Shown in pieces: positions 35,202 through 45,757 of a DNA stretch of 64,000 nt. The number at the start of each line of letters is the position of its first letter. The stretch's first letter is position 1. A program made the position numbers and the translations under genes. A model generated the notes under the pieces. That model was given only the letters and a program-made list of their open reading frames with translations. It was not told where the DNA came from and searched no databases. Source of the stretch: Ophiosphaerella korrae (taxonomy: Eukaryota; Ascomycota; Dothideomycetes; Pleosporales; Phaeosphaeriaceae); the NCBI GenBank assembly GCA_028456385.1, contig JALNQF010000029.1, forward strand, positions 124,001 to 188,000, written 5' to 3'.

Positions 35202-36521
35202 TTACCGGAGCTGGTTGATCCTTTCGGTGAGGGCATTTTGCGTATACCACTGCCACTCCGTGAGGGCGTTTTTTCGTATACCACCATCACTCAGCGAGGG
35301 CGTTTTACGCACAACAATGCGGTTCAATTTGCCTCTTTTTTGGAGGACAATTGGAGGAGGCTGTAGGCGCTGAGGCAAACGCAACGGCGGCTCAACGTTT
35401 GCCTTGCTCAGTTGATCCGCAGTACGGGCTACCCAAATAATCGTGGACCACCACCCGCATGTACGATTATCATACCATTGCCGATTCAGGGCAAGAACGT
35501 CTTCTTTGACTTTCATGCAGCTACTAGAAACTACCCAAGATGTCCGCGAAGCTTGAACTTTGAAATGAGTAGTTGGCGGAGGGACTGCTACCGGCCCACT
35601 TTCTGCGATGAGGTCCCATGTCTCTCGACGAAACCATTGCGCAATATAGGCCATCGGCACGTCGCTGTATTCCTTACCTCCAGCATCTAATGCCTTCTCA
35701 GAATCAGCCCACACTTTTCGCATGAGCAAATGAGTACCATCGCGGCTCCGGTCTTGCGGGTTAATCACAAATCCGAACATGAAATGTTCCCAAGCATAAC
35801 CCCACTCATCGTCAGGGTCGCTTGCACCAATGTATGGCTCAGCAGTGTTGCCACGTCGCATAACGCCAAAAGCATGTGCAATTTCGTGGAGAATCGTTGA
35901 TGCAACTAGAAAATCATGACGGAACTGCGCACAACGAGAACTTGCCGCGTACCCATCCTCGCTGTCATAGAAATCTTTGAGCCGGCTTGAAAGTTCTATC
36001 CTAGCACTACAATGCCTTTGGAACATGGGGCTGCAATTCTCTGTATGTACCGGAATAGTTGGTGACAAGTATGTAGTACCGTAACTTCTTACGAGTGTAA
36101 AGGGTACAAAGCGAAACTTAACGCTATGAGCTAAACATAATAAAGCTTTACGAACCCCATCCACCATCTCATTTCGTACCTTATATGATGCACACCCGAA
36201 GGGGTCTACAAGGTAAGTTTTTACCATATGCTCATCGGTCTCGATTTTAACTTCGCTTCCATATAGTAATGGTATAAAAAAGGTCAGGACATTATCTTGG
36301 CTTAAGAATTGTGATGCAAGGCGGAGCATCTGATTCATGGGTCCATTAGGGTCGATCCACGAAAGTATGGGATGTATGGGAGTATCCAGGTTCGCAGCTA
36401 GGACGCTGTCATCTTCGAGAAGTTTGAATCGATCATCTTTATTAGCCGCTTCAATAATAGTATTGATTGCGTTTGGATTGTTAGGCGACCTGCGCCCCTC
36501 AGCCTTGCCTTTCTCTGCCAT
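35202..36521 (-). CDS. Zincin-like (HExxH) metallopeptidase-domain protein
   Basis: A single-exon 439-aa protein. The zinc-binding, catalytic motif HEIAHAFG is at residues 212-219 (TILHEIAHAFGV), in a helix following a region that includes CSARIELSSRL. A downstream E/W/H-containing stretch (DPDDEWGYAWEHFMFG) about 25 residues on is a plausible source of a third ligand. There is no signal peptide, so it is probably intracellular. I know HEIAH-type zincins as a lineage-expanded, uncharacterised group in Pleosporales; the substrate is unknown. The C-terminus is made of imperfect repeats (NALTEWQWYTQNALTE) encoded by a tandem repeat at 35228-35310. It is divergently arranged with the GTPase gene at 37115. 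Confidence 0.75.
   Translation of the reverse strand: MAEKGKAEGRRSPNNPNAINTIIEAANKDDRFKLLEDDSVLAANLDTPIHPILSWIDPNGPMNQMLRLASQFLSQDNVLTFFIPLLYGSEVKIETDEHMVKTYLVDPFGCASYKVRNEMVDGVRKALLCLAHSVKFRFVPFTLVRSYGTTYLSPTIPVHTENCSPMFQRHCSARIELSSRLKDFYDSEDGYAASSRCAQFRHDFLVASTILHEIAHAFGVMRRGNTAEPYIGASDPDDEWGYAWEHFMFGFVINPQDRSRDGTHLLMRKVWADSEKALDAGGKEYSDVPMAYIAQWFRRETWDLIAESGPVAVPPPTTHFKVQASRTSWVVSSSCMKVKEDVLALNRQWYDNRTCGWWSTIIWVARTADQLSKANVEPPLRLPQRLQPPPIVLQKRGKLNRIVVRKTPSLSDGGIRKNALTEWQWYTQNALTERINQLR
35228..35310 (-). repeat. Imperfect 33-34-bp tandem repeat at the 3' end of the metallopeptidase gene
   Basis: Units begin with GAGGGCATTTTGCGTATACC, GAGGGCGTTTTTTCGTATAC and GAGGGCGTTTTACGC on the plus strand. 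Unit one is 33 bp and unit two 34 bp, so copies do not keep the same protein frame. The array forms the last 30 codons of the gene on the minus strand. Confidence 0.75.
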
Positions 36522-37114
36522 TATTTTGGTGGTTCTCGACGAAACAGACCCTCATACTTAATATAATTCCGAAGGATGCGTTGATCGCAAAATTGGGAGA
36601 TAGGGCACGCCTGGTGACGACAAGGGAACAAAGTGTTGATTAATGTTAGAGAAACTCTGGAAATTTATCAATGCAGTGCGGCATAATGCCAGCTATTGAA
36701 ACAAAAGCCCACAATGAAACAAGTCGCATAAGTGTGAACGGGGCAATAAGCGCTGTACTGGGTCGGCAGCTACAAAAATAACTGTGAATATAGACGGCCC
36801 GTTCAATGCTTATTTCATGATAAAGTGAAAGTGAGGGTAGAGTTGAGCGCACGTGATGGACAGAGCCTTGGCATCACGTGGGATTACTGAGGCGCGGGGC
36901 TCCCGACGCGTCTACTCAACCTAGCCGGTTTGTCTCTTCCCGAATATTACTCCTTGACCGATTACCTCAGCTGTATAACTCAGGCTCATAGAGACTGTAC
37001 ACCTATCACTACTAGCTTCCTCGCACGCACTCGTAGCTGCAGTCTGTTCGATTACATGTCGTTGTTCACATTGTCGCGGCACAGCAGCACACAAATTTGC
37101 TCAATTTCCAAGAA
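36522..37114. promoter_or_regulatory. Shared divergent promoter of metallopeptidase and GTPase genes
   Basis: 593 bp between the two start codons. A CACGTG-containing stretch occurs at 36850-36880 (GCACGTGATGG and TCACGTGGG), i.e. two E-box-like sites about 30 bp apart. No other gene is supported. Co-regulation is inference from arrangement. Confidence 0.5.
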
Positions 37115-40100
37115 ATGGATTGGAATGACTTCCAGACAAGAGCGAGGAGTGCAATACCCCAACAGGATCTAAAACTGAAACGCTGTTGGATTGGTGTACT
37201 TAGCCATGACAAGTCGCCCCAAGACGAACTCGTAGAGGCAGACTTTGTGTGGATGATAGGGCACCATGTAAGTCATTCACTTTCCATGTCGCAGAGCTGC
37301 AAAGCAAGACACTGCCAACTAACATCAATGTCATGCAGAAAATTACCATACAGAAGGTCCGAGAAACATACGAAAACCGTCATCAAGGTTTAGTATTCGA
37401 GCTCAAGTTCAGAGACATTGTTGTTGATTCGAGTGATACGATCAAATCGTTTCTTGTTCCAAATGACGACCTTGTTGTGTTCGTGGCTAGCCTGCCAGAC
37501 CTACCAAATTCACACAATCAACTGTTGGCGCAACTTCCGTCGCCCACAATCAGCGAAGGACAAAAAATTACATCCTTGGCAGCAACTCGAACGCACGCTA
37601 CTCTTCCCTTGAGCCCTAATCTCAACAGCGACGTGAAAGAAGAGCTGCAAAATGATAATGCGTCCTCTCCACCTATCAGGCATGCGATGCCTCTAGTGAG
37701 CCCTCTTGCGGCGAATCCTTCAGGACACGGATTTCATCCTACAGTACCGCCGATAAATATTGTCAAAAAGAGTATAAAGCCTGCTGCTGTACAACCTAAG
37801 AATGAACATCCGACTCCGGAGTATCCAAATACGTTAGTTTTAACAAGCCCAACTCTACTGTCCTGGGATGTATCAGACCATGGTGAACGTTCTATGCAGG
37901 ATCTCCCGTCTCGTACGCCAAACAACATACCAGCAGCGAGCGACATGGCGGTTAAAGACGAGAGACAGTCATCCCCCATTGTAGATGAGGACACCCAAGT
38001 AGAAGTTCAATTCGACCCCGAAACGGTTTTCGAGCGTGAGACTTCACTAGATCTAGACAGCCAGGAGGACTTGAGACCCACTGATCGATCTTTACGAAAT
38101 ATAATCTCTCAACAGGACCCCGTAAAACTTGAAGCGGGTGTTGCGCAGGCGCTCAAGGTTTTGCAGGAGCTAAATTATCACTTTTCTTCCTGCGCCAATT
38201 CAATACCGGATGCTCTGGCTTGGAATCAAGCTATCAATAAAGTCATTCCTCAGGCTGAACGAAAGCGCACAATAGTCGGCGTAGTGGGCAACACCGGAGC
38301 TGGCAAGTCCAGTGTGATCAATGCAATGTTGGAAGAGGAGCGTCTAGTTCCAACAAATTGCATGCGGGCATGTACTGCCGTAGTCACTGAGATTAGCTGG
38401 AATTCCAGTGACGATAAATCTTGCAAATATTGTGCAGAAATCGAGTTTATATCCCACGAGGACTGGAAAAAAGAGCTATCGATCCTGATGAAAGAGTTTC
38501 TCACAGAAAGTGGTACCATCTCTAGAGACGCATCAGATCAAAACAGCGATGCTGGCATCGCGTGGGCAAAATTTCACAGCGTTTACCCAAAGAGAACCAG
38601 AGATGGCCTTAACGATTGTACCATCGACGAACTCATGTCCGAGAAGGCTGTTTTGACTGTCCTGGGCACTACGAAGAAACTTAATTCAGGGTACCCAGAC
38701 CGATTCTATCAGCTATTGCAGAAATACGTCGATAGCAAGGAAAAGGTTGCTAAGGACAAGGAAAAAAACAAAGAGAAAAGACCGTTTGACATGGAATACT
38801 GGCCACTGATAAAAGTCGTTAAGATTTATGTCAAAGCCGAGCCCTTGTCGACTGGTGCTGTTATCGTTGACTTGCCTGGCGTCCATGATTCTAACGCAGC
38901 CCGTGCGGCTGTCGCGCAAGGCTATATGAAACAATGCACAGGTCTCTGGATTGTAGCTCCAATCAATCGTGCCGTCGACGATAAGGCCGCTAAAACTCTT
39001 CTTGGTGATTCTTTCAAGCGACAGCTGAAGTATGATGGAGGCTTCTCTAATATTACGTTTATCTGCTCAAAAACTGACGATATATCTATCACGGAGGCTA
39101 TCGATACCCTAGGCTTAGAAGATCAGACGGAAAATCTATACGAACAACAGCGTCAGTTCGATGCCCAAATCACAGATCTTCAGGAGGAGATCGAGACTCT
39201 AAAAGAGTCACAAGAAATATTTCGGATAACGCAATCTGAGTTATCTCATGAAATCGAAATCTGGGAGGAGCTCCAGGAACATTTGGGGGAAGGACAAACG
39301 GTATATGCACCAATCGCGAAACGAAACAAGCGCAAGAATGCTGGCTCAAGCAACAACGCGAAGAAGAAGCACCGAAAGGTACGGGATGACTCTGTTGATG
39401 ATTTCATTGTCTCAGATGAAGAGAATGTTCCGACACAGGATGATCCGACCCAGGACGAAAGTGATATAGGTGATGAGGAAATTCAGCCACCACGTGCTCC
39501 ACTAGAGGAAGATGATATCAAAACCAAATTGAAGGCTTTGAGAAACGACAGGAAGACTGCTCGGCGTGAAGTGACGGAGCTAGGGACGAAGATTAAAGAT
39601 CTAAGGCCTCGGATTCGGGACTTGAAAGAGCGGACTGCAGCGATCAACGCCGAAATCAGCCACATTTGCATTGCTGGGCGAAACGAGTATTCCAGGAGTG
39701 CCATACAGCAAGACTTTGCTGCTGGAATCAAAGAGCTCGATCAAGAGAATGCAGCGGAAGAGGACGAAGAAAACTTTGATCCTGATGAAGAGCTCAAAGA
39801 TTACGATGAAGTTGCTAGGTCCCTTCCAGTATTCTGTGTCAGTAGTCGAGCGTATCAAAAGATGCGCGGTCGCCTTCAGAAAGATGCTGCTGTGCCTGGA
39901 TTCAACGCACCAGATGAGACAGAAATGCCGCAGCTACAGGCTCACTGTAAGAAGCTTACAGAAACTGGGCGTATTCATACTGCACGGACCTTTCTCCTGA
40001 ATATGTGTCAGCAACTTACGACATTTTCCCTATGGGCGTCAGATGATGGTACAGGCCTTAAATTGACCGATGATGATAAACGCAAGCAGGTCAAATATCT

Positions 40101-41346
40101 TGAGAGAAGACTGGGCGAACTCGAACGAGGCCTTGAGGAGTCTGTCCGGGCGTGCTTGGATGCGATGAAGAAAGTGATGGAGGAGCATATATTCAAAAAA
40201 TACCCTGATTTGATCGAAGAAGCTGTCATCGCAGCACCAAACATAGCGCAAAAATGGGGCGCGCACAAAGCTGATGGAGGTCTGAGTAAGTGACGTGTGG
40301 ATTGAAAACACGTGGAATTTACACTGACCAAATGTTTCATAGTGTGGGGAACCTATAAAGCAATCGTTCGTCGCGAGGGCCAATATCACTCGTCCTCTGC
40401 TGGTCATCGTGACTTTAATGCTGATCTAGTCAGCCCGATTGTGAAGAAGTTGGCAACAGGCTGGGAACGTACATTCCAGAGCAAACTGCCAAAAATCTTC
40501 GACGCCTTCATTAAAGCATCAAACAAATTATTGCATAATTTCCATGAAGCCATCGAAGAGCGAGCACGGAGTAATGGCATGGGACTTGCTAGTCTCGCTG
40601 CGCTGAAGACACAGATTTATATATACGAACAACTCTTTGCCGACCTCAATCTGGATTTAATCACCAAGATGACCGAGCTACAACGTGAGGCCAATCGAGA
40701 CTTCACTCCGACGATAGCAAACATCATGCATACAGTGTATATTCTTTGCGCCGAAGAGCATGGCAAGGGGAGCTTTTTACGTATGAAAAAACACATGAGC
40801 GATCACGTCCTAAACACCCGCGAGAAAATGTTCAAAGACGCCACAGGAACCGTCAAAAATCATCTAGACTCTATGTGCAGAACACTCCAAGAGGTCATGG
40901 AAGTGAAAGCTGACGAAATATACCTCAACATGAGGAATGACTACGTAAGAGTGCTTGGAGGGGGCCAAGCGGTAATCACCAATCTGTCACACGCGGAGCG
41001 GAATTTACGTTCTGAAGTAATGAAGATACTTCGGACTGTAGATGCAAGATTTGAGCCTATCGCCCGAGGAGACTTTGAGAATGATGAACTTATGGCGTAC
41101 GGCGTGAGCACCTCGCCGGACGAAATAGCAGACAAAGATGATGACGATGCATTTGAATCCGCATCGGATTCTATTGGCCATAATGCTAATGCGGATTCTG
41201 TCATTGATGGCAACGATGACACTGAGATGGCTGAGCCCGCATCCCCCAAAAACGTTGCCAATAACGAGGTTGGAGGATGTTCCAGTGGAATGCCGAACCA
41301 CGATTCGCCTACGCCGTTCCAAGACAGCATGGACGATGAGCTGTAA
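37115..41346 (+). CDS. Large dynamin-like GTPase (nuclear GTPase SLIP-GC-like)
   Basis: Exons 37115-37267, 37339-40285 and 40343-41346 give 1367 aa. The first 110 residues (ending LVPNDDLVVFVASLP) resemble a beta-grasp or ubiquitin-like fold. After a disordered linker the G domain begins at about 360: P-loop GNTGAGKSS, the G3 motif DLPGVHD (about 560), and G4 SKTDD (about 627). A coiled coil interrupted by a basic/acidic disordered insert (KRKNAGSSNNAKKKHRKVRD, possible nuclear signal) follows. The third exon contains MWGTYKAIVRREG and helical stalk-like sequence. This architecture matches fungal proteins similar to animal SLIP-GC, a dynamin-superfamily GTPase of lymphocyte nuclei. Its role in fungi is unknown. 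Intron 1 has an ideal CTAAC branch site. Confidence 0.85.
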
Positions 41347-42509
41347 GACGACCGACCGTAGGAATTTCTGAAGTCTCCTTTCGATCCGCAGTACTAATTG
41401 TGTGTAAATGGTGTGTTGGGTTGTCTTTGTTCTTGTTTTTTGTTCAAAGCTTCAATTTTGAGGGCTTGCATTGTTCTTGCGATATCCTGAGGCGGCATGC
41501 ATATTGCCCTACCTGTAGTTTCTTAGTGTCCATAAGTTTTGCCATTTGTCCCTTTGCCATTCCTGACTTCATGTAAACAACTTGCATAGCATGGCGTTGC
41601 TTCGACTTTGACCGACTTTCCTGAATAGCACGCATTTAAGCGACTGTGGCCGTCAAGAAGGGTCAAAGTCTTACATAATTGCACTATCGTGTACAATATA
41701 CTTCAGAGGAGGAACGGGAAATTAGTCTAAATTTCGGATACTGACTGTTATTTTGGATAATCTTATCAAATAAAAAATGCGCCTGATGTTGTGATAGCTG
41801 TATCTTAGTTCGCATAGACAACATCGAACGATAGTAGAAAGAGAGCATAATTTCAATTGTAAAACATCATCACGAAATAACCCAACTGGATTGAATACAC
41901 TAGCCACATGGGAGTGGAAAGTAATAATATATGGTTGGTTGATAGCTAGACAGCACCCACCTATGCTCCTTCATCATTCATATAAACAAGACTCGTGTAC
42001 TGATTCATGTTCTGGGTTCAGCATATCATGTTTGCATCGTCATAGAAGTCAGGAACTACCCAGCATATACATGTAGACAATACCATTCCCTTAACTGGTG
42101 TCCTCGCTCAAATCTATGCACAGCTAATACATGAGAGATTCCACTGCTTAATAGCTAGCTAGCACTGCCAACAAAGGTCTAAACAGCCTCTTCCAGCTTA
42201 CCGGAGACAGGCTATATCAAGATGTGTTGTGGAGCAAAAGTTAGAGTCCGAACTCTAAGGTTCTGCTCACTTGAACGGTATTTGTACTGCGACAAGATGC
42301 AAGAAGCGCTCTCGAAGTGAAAATGACCATACTCGACATGCGGCCTGATCCCAGAAAATTTTCATTTCAATTCAAGCATATTCATATCGAATAGATTTTT
42401 GCAGCCCAATAAAGTCGCGAGAGGTGTTTTTTTGCCCCAAATCCAAGACCCCCCAAAACGCCGTGGTTTGACGCTAATGCTCTACCAGATCAATATACAT
42501 GCAAAATGT
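41347..42509. other. AT-rich intergenic region of 1.2 kb
   Basis: Lies between the convergent 3' ends of the GTPase gene and the MRH-receptor gene. No coding signal seen. Confidence 0.5.
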
Positions 42510-43693
42510 CTAATCATCCCACTCCTCGTCTAAATTGTCTATCAGCCGGTTCTCGTCTTCATTTCGTCTCCCTCTTCGACCATTGTCGTGACCAAGTGAG
42601 ACGCGGCTGTAGCCTCGGCGAGATGGCATGAAGCGTGCGCACGATGAGGTGAGAATGATGAACATATCCTGTGTGGTATTAGCATTTTGGTACAAGCGAA
42701 GTGTAAGTCTATCATAAGCTTACAACAATGAAGCGATATATGCCCGCCCACATGGCGTAGTTGGGCAACTGTCTCCAGCCTCGCTGGTGCATGACTGTTC
42801 TTTGGTAGAAGTAGCCACCAGCAAAGTACACCAGTACGGCGATCATAGCGATTACACCAAATACACCTCCAGGACTCAGCGCTTGTGTTGCTTGGTGTAC
42901 GCCTCCACATGCAGATGGCGACCGGCCCTCGAAGAAGTATGTGCATTCATCTACAGCTGCTACGAAGGAGATGCTGGTTTTGGCTAGTGGGTCTGAATCA
43001 CATAGTAGTGAAATGACGGTAGTTTTGCGGCGGGCGTTTTTGTCATCTTTGTCTTTGTCGCCGGATGGTTTCTTCTTCGGGCGGTCGTCATCATCCGGAT
43101 CCGAAATGATTTCGCGGGGAGAGTTGGACAGGGTGACGGGCTCGCGCTTGGATTTTGAACTTATAGATGGACAAAGTGAGCCCCCAGTATAGTTTAGAAC
43201 GAGCTTGCGACCGCGGAAGAGGGGTTCTGTATTCTCGAGGCTACGAGGGTTATATGTCAGTGGAGGATTCGGAAGTGTGTTGCCTAGTTCCGGTATTGCC
43301 GACTTGAACATTTCAACATCTTGCTCTGCAGGGAAATTATACTCACCCGATAGCGTAGACTTTCTTTCCGACCTCATAGAAGGCGCTCACGTTCTTCCAT
43401 AGTGACTTGTCCAGATCCACAACATCGTGCAGCTCTTCCACTACGGGCCCACAGAAGTTCAGGGTAAAGTTGGAGCCATAGTCGTATCCTCTTGCATGCC
43501 AGCTTCCGTCCGAGTCGCCCTTGGATTTCTTCTGCCCCTCTCCCGGGGGCATGCGCCGTATGGGGTTCAAGTCGAAAAAGCGTTCGGAGGTGGGTGAGAC
43601 GATGGTGCATGGCTTCAGCGCTTTATCAGATGCTGCTGCGACGGCATATTGAGCAAGCGTAAGTAGAAAAGCGGAATACAAGATAGACTTCAT
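42510..43693 (-). CDS. MRH-domain membrane sorting receptor (Atg27/MRL1-like)
   Basis: Exons 43347-43693, 42724-43240 and 42510-42668 give 340 aa. A signal peptide (MKSILYSAFLLTLAQYAVAA) is followed by a lumenal mannose-6-phosphate-receptor-homology domain: PCTIVSPTSERFFDLNPI, YDYGSNFTLNFCGPV, and DECTYFFEGRSPSACGG, with paired cysteines. One transmembrane segment (GGVFGVIAMIAVLVYFAGGY) precedes the conserved QRTVMHQRGWRQLPNYAMW and a cytosolic tail containing YSRVSL, a YxxPhi-type sorting signal. Proteins of this type cycle between Golgi, endosome and vacuole, and Atg27 supplies membrane for autophagy. The distinction between Atg27 and Mrl1 is not settled here. The gene is divergent from ERG24. 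Confidence 0.85.
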
Positions 43694-44150
43694 TTTCGCA
43701 AACGAAGGTAACAACGAATAAGAGAACGAAAAGCAGACAGGCCTGCTGGTGCTGTTGTTGGTGATGTCTGCGCCGCCCTGCCTTCGCAACACGTTTGCCC
43801 GGAGCCGCGACGCCTGTCAGATTGGTAGCTGCAGGAACCTAGCCACCATGCCACATCGGGTTAAGCCGCCTGGGCAGCATGTGCGCGTCATACCGGATCT
43901 CAGCCGTCCGGCGCTTGATCCATCGTGCCATTTTCTCCACTGCCAGGAGGCTATATAAACAGAACCACTGTGCCATATAGCTTTGTTTCATTGTGTGGGT
44001 GCATCTATCGACAACGGTGGTCTTGTCTGTTGTGAGAAATATCCTGTGGGTTGTGTGATCCGCGCGTCTTCACCCCTTTTCTTCATTCGGTTGTTTGGGT
44101 TTGCACAACATCCAAACATTTTGGGCGAGATTTTCTCAACATCACACAAC
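43694..44150. promoter_or_regulatory. Shared divergent promoter of MRH receptor and ERG24
   Basis: 457 bp between start codons. ERG24 is usually under sterol control; no sterol response element was confirmed by eye. Confidence 0.4.
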
Positions 44151-45757
44151 ATGGCAACATCAGGAAAAGAGAAGGCCAAAGGAGCCGTGACCAAGAGCCA
44201 CACTGAGGAAGCACATGGCTATGAGTTCTTGGGGCCGTAAGTCTTACCTTCTGAAACCTGCCATATTGATCAACACTAATCTGGTGCCCAGACCTGGTGC
44301 ATTTGGGATATCTTTCGGACTTCCCGTCCTTGTATATGTCCTCACCTTTTTTTGCAATGACATCTCAGGATGTCCTGCACCTTCACTTATGTCCCCATCC
44401 ACGCTCGATTGGGATCAATTGAAGAAAGAGATAGGATGGACTGGCTTCAGCGGCCTGCTCAACTGGCAAGCCTTTGTCGGCACCCTCAGCTTCTATCTTC
44501 TCAGTTTGACGCTATATGCTTTTCTCCCGGCTCAAGAGATCGAGGGTGTCAAACTGCAGCAAAGCGGTAAAAAACTCAAGTATCGCTTCAATGGTATGTT
44601 GCAGCCATATTATAAGAATGCCAACTTGCTAACATGTCTCAGCATGGCATTCAGCGCTCTTTATCTTGTCGCTCCTTGCCGCTGGAACTATCACTCATGG
44701 CGCCGAGTTCCCTGTTTGGATCTTCATCACTGACAATTTTGTTGGTATTGTTACTACAAACATACTAATGTCCTACTTTCTCGCTACCTTGAGTTATGTT
44801 CGCTCCTTTAGCGTCCAACATCCTAAGGACCCCAATGCTCGCGAGCTCGCTGCTGGTGGTCGTACTGGCAATATGTTGTATGATTGGTTCATTGGTCGTG
44901 AATTAAATCCACGCATTACGCTTCCCATCTTTGGCGAAGTAGATATCAAAGCATGGTGTGAATTACGTCCTGGTATTCTAGGCTGGGTCATTTTGGATCT
45001 TGCCTTCGTCATGAAACAGTACCGCAACTTTGGTCGCGTCACCGACTCTATCATTTTGGTCACTGTCGCGCAAACTGTATACGCTCTTGACTCCTTGTAC
45101 ATGGAGCCTGCGATCCTAACCACAATGGATATCATTCAGGATGGCTTTGGCATGATGCTATCATTTGGCGATCTCGTCTGGGTGCCAATGACATACACTG
45201 TCCAGACGCGTTACTTGTCCGTCTACCCGGTGGAGCTTGGTATTAAGGGTGCTGTTGCTGTTCTCGCTGTCCAGAGTTTCGGCTACTTCATCTTCCGTTC
45301 CGTCAACAACGAGAAGAACCGCTTCCGCACAAACCCGGAGGATCCACGCGTTGCACACCTAAAGTACATCGAGACTGAAGCTGGTTCCCGTCTTCTGATC
45401 ACGGGCTGGTGGGGTGTAGCGCGCCACATCAACTATCTTGGTGACTGGGTTATGAGCTGGTCATTTGTCCTGCCAACTGCATTGTCCGGTTATGTTATTC
45501 GGAATGTCGCGGAACACCCAATCACTGCAGCTCAGCAAGATGCCTATTTCTTCAAGGACAGCTACGGCAAATACGTTGTTCCTGCCGACCACAAGGGCTG
45601 GGGCATGCCTTTCACCTACTTCTTCATTGTCTATTTCGCTGTTTTGCTTGTGCATCGCGAGCGCCGTGATGAAGAGAAGTGTAAAAGGAAGTACGGCAAG
45701 GACTGGGACAGGTATGTCCAGCACGTGCCGTACAGAATCATACCCTATATTTACTAG
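44151..45757 (+). CDS. ERG24: Delta(14)-sterol reductase
   Basis: Exons 44151-44236, 44292-44593 and 44643-45757 give 500 aa, the usual family length. ERG24 reduces the C14-C15 double bond left by CYP51 in ergosterol synthesis, using NADPH, in the ER membrane. About eight to ten membrane segments are visible. Family signatures are GPPGAFGISFGLPVLVY near the N-terminus, FFIGRELNPRI-like DWFIGRELNPRITLPIFGEV, the ERG4/ERG24 signature LLITGWWGVARHINYLGDW, and the C-terminal RRDEEKCKRKYGKDWDRY ending in PYRIIPYIY, typical of the lamin-B-receptor/sterol-reductase family. Morpholine fungicides act on this enzyme. Both introns restore phase. Confidence 0.94.
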
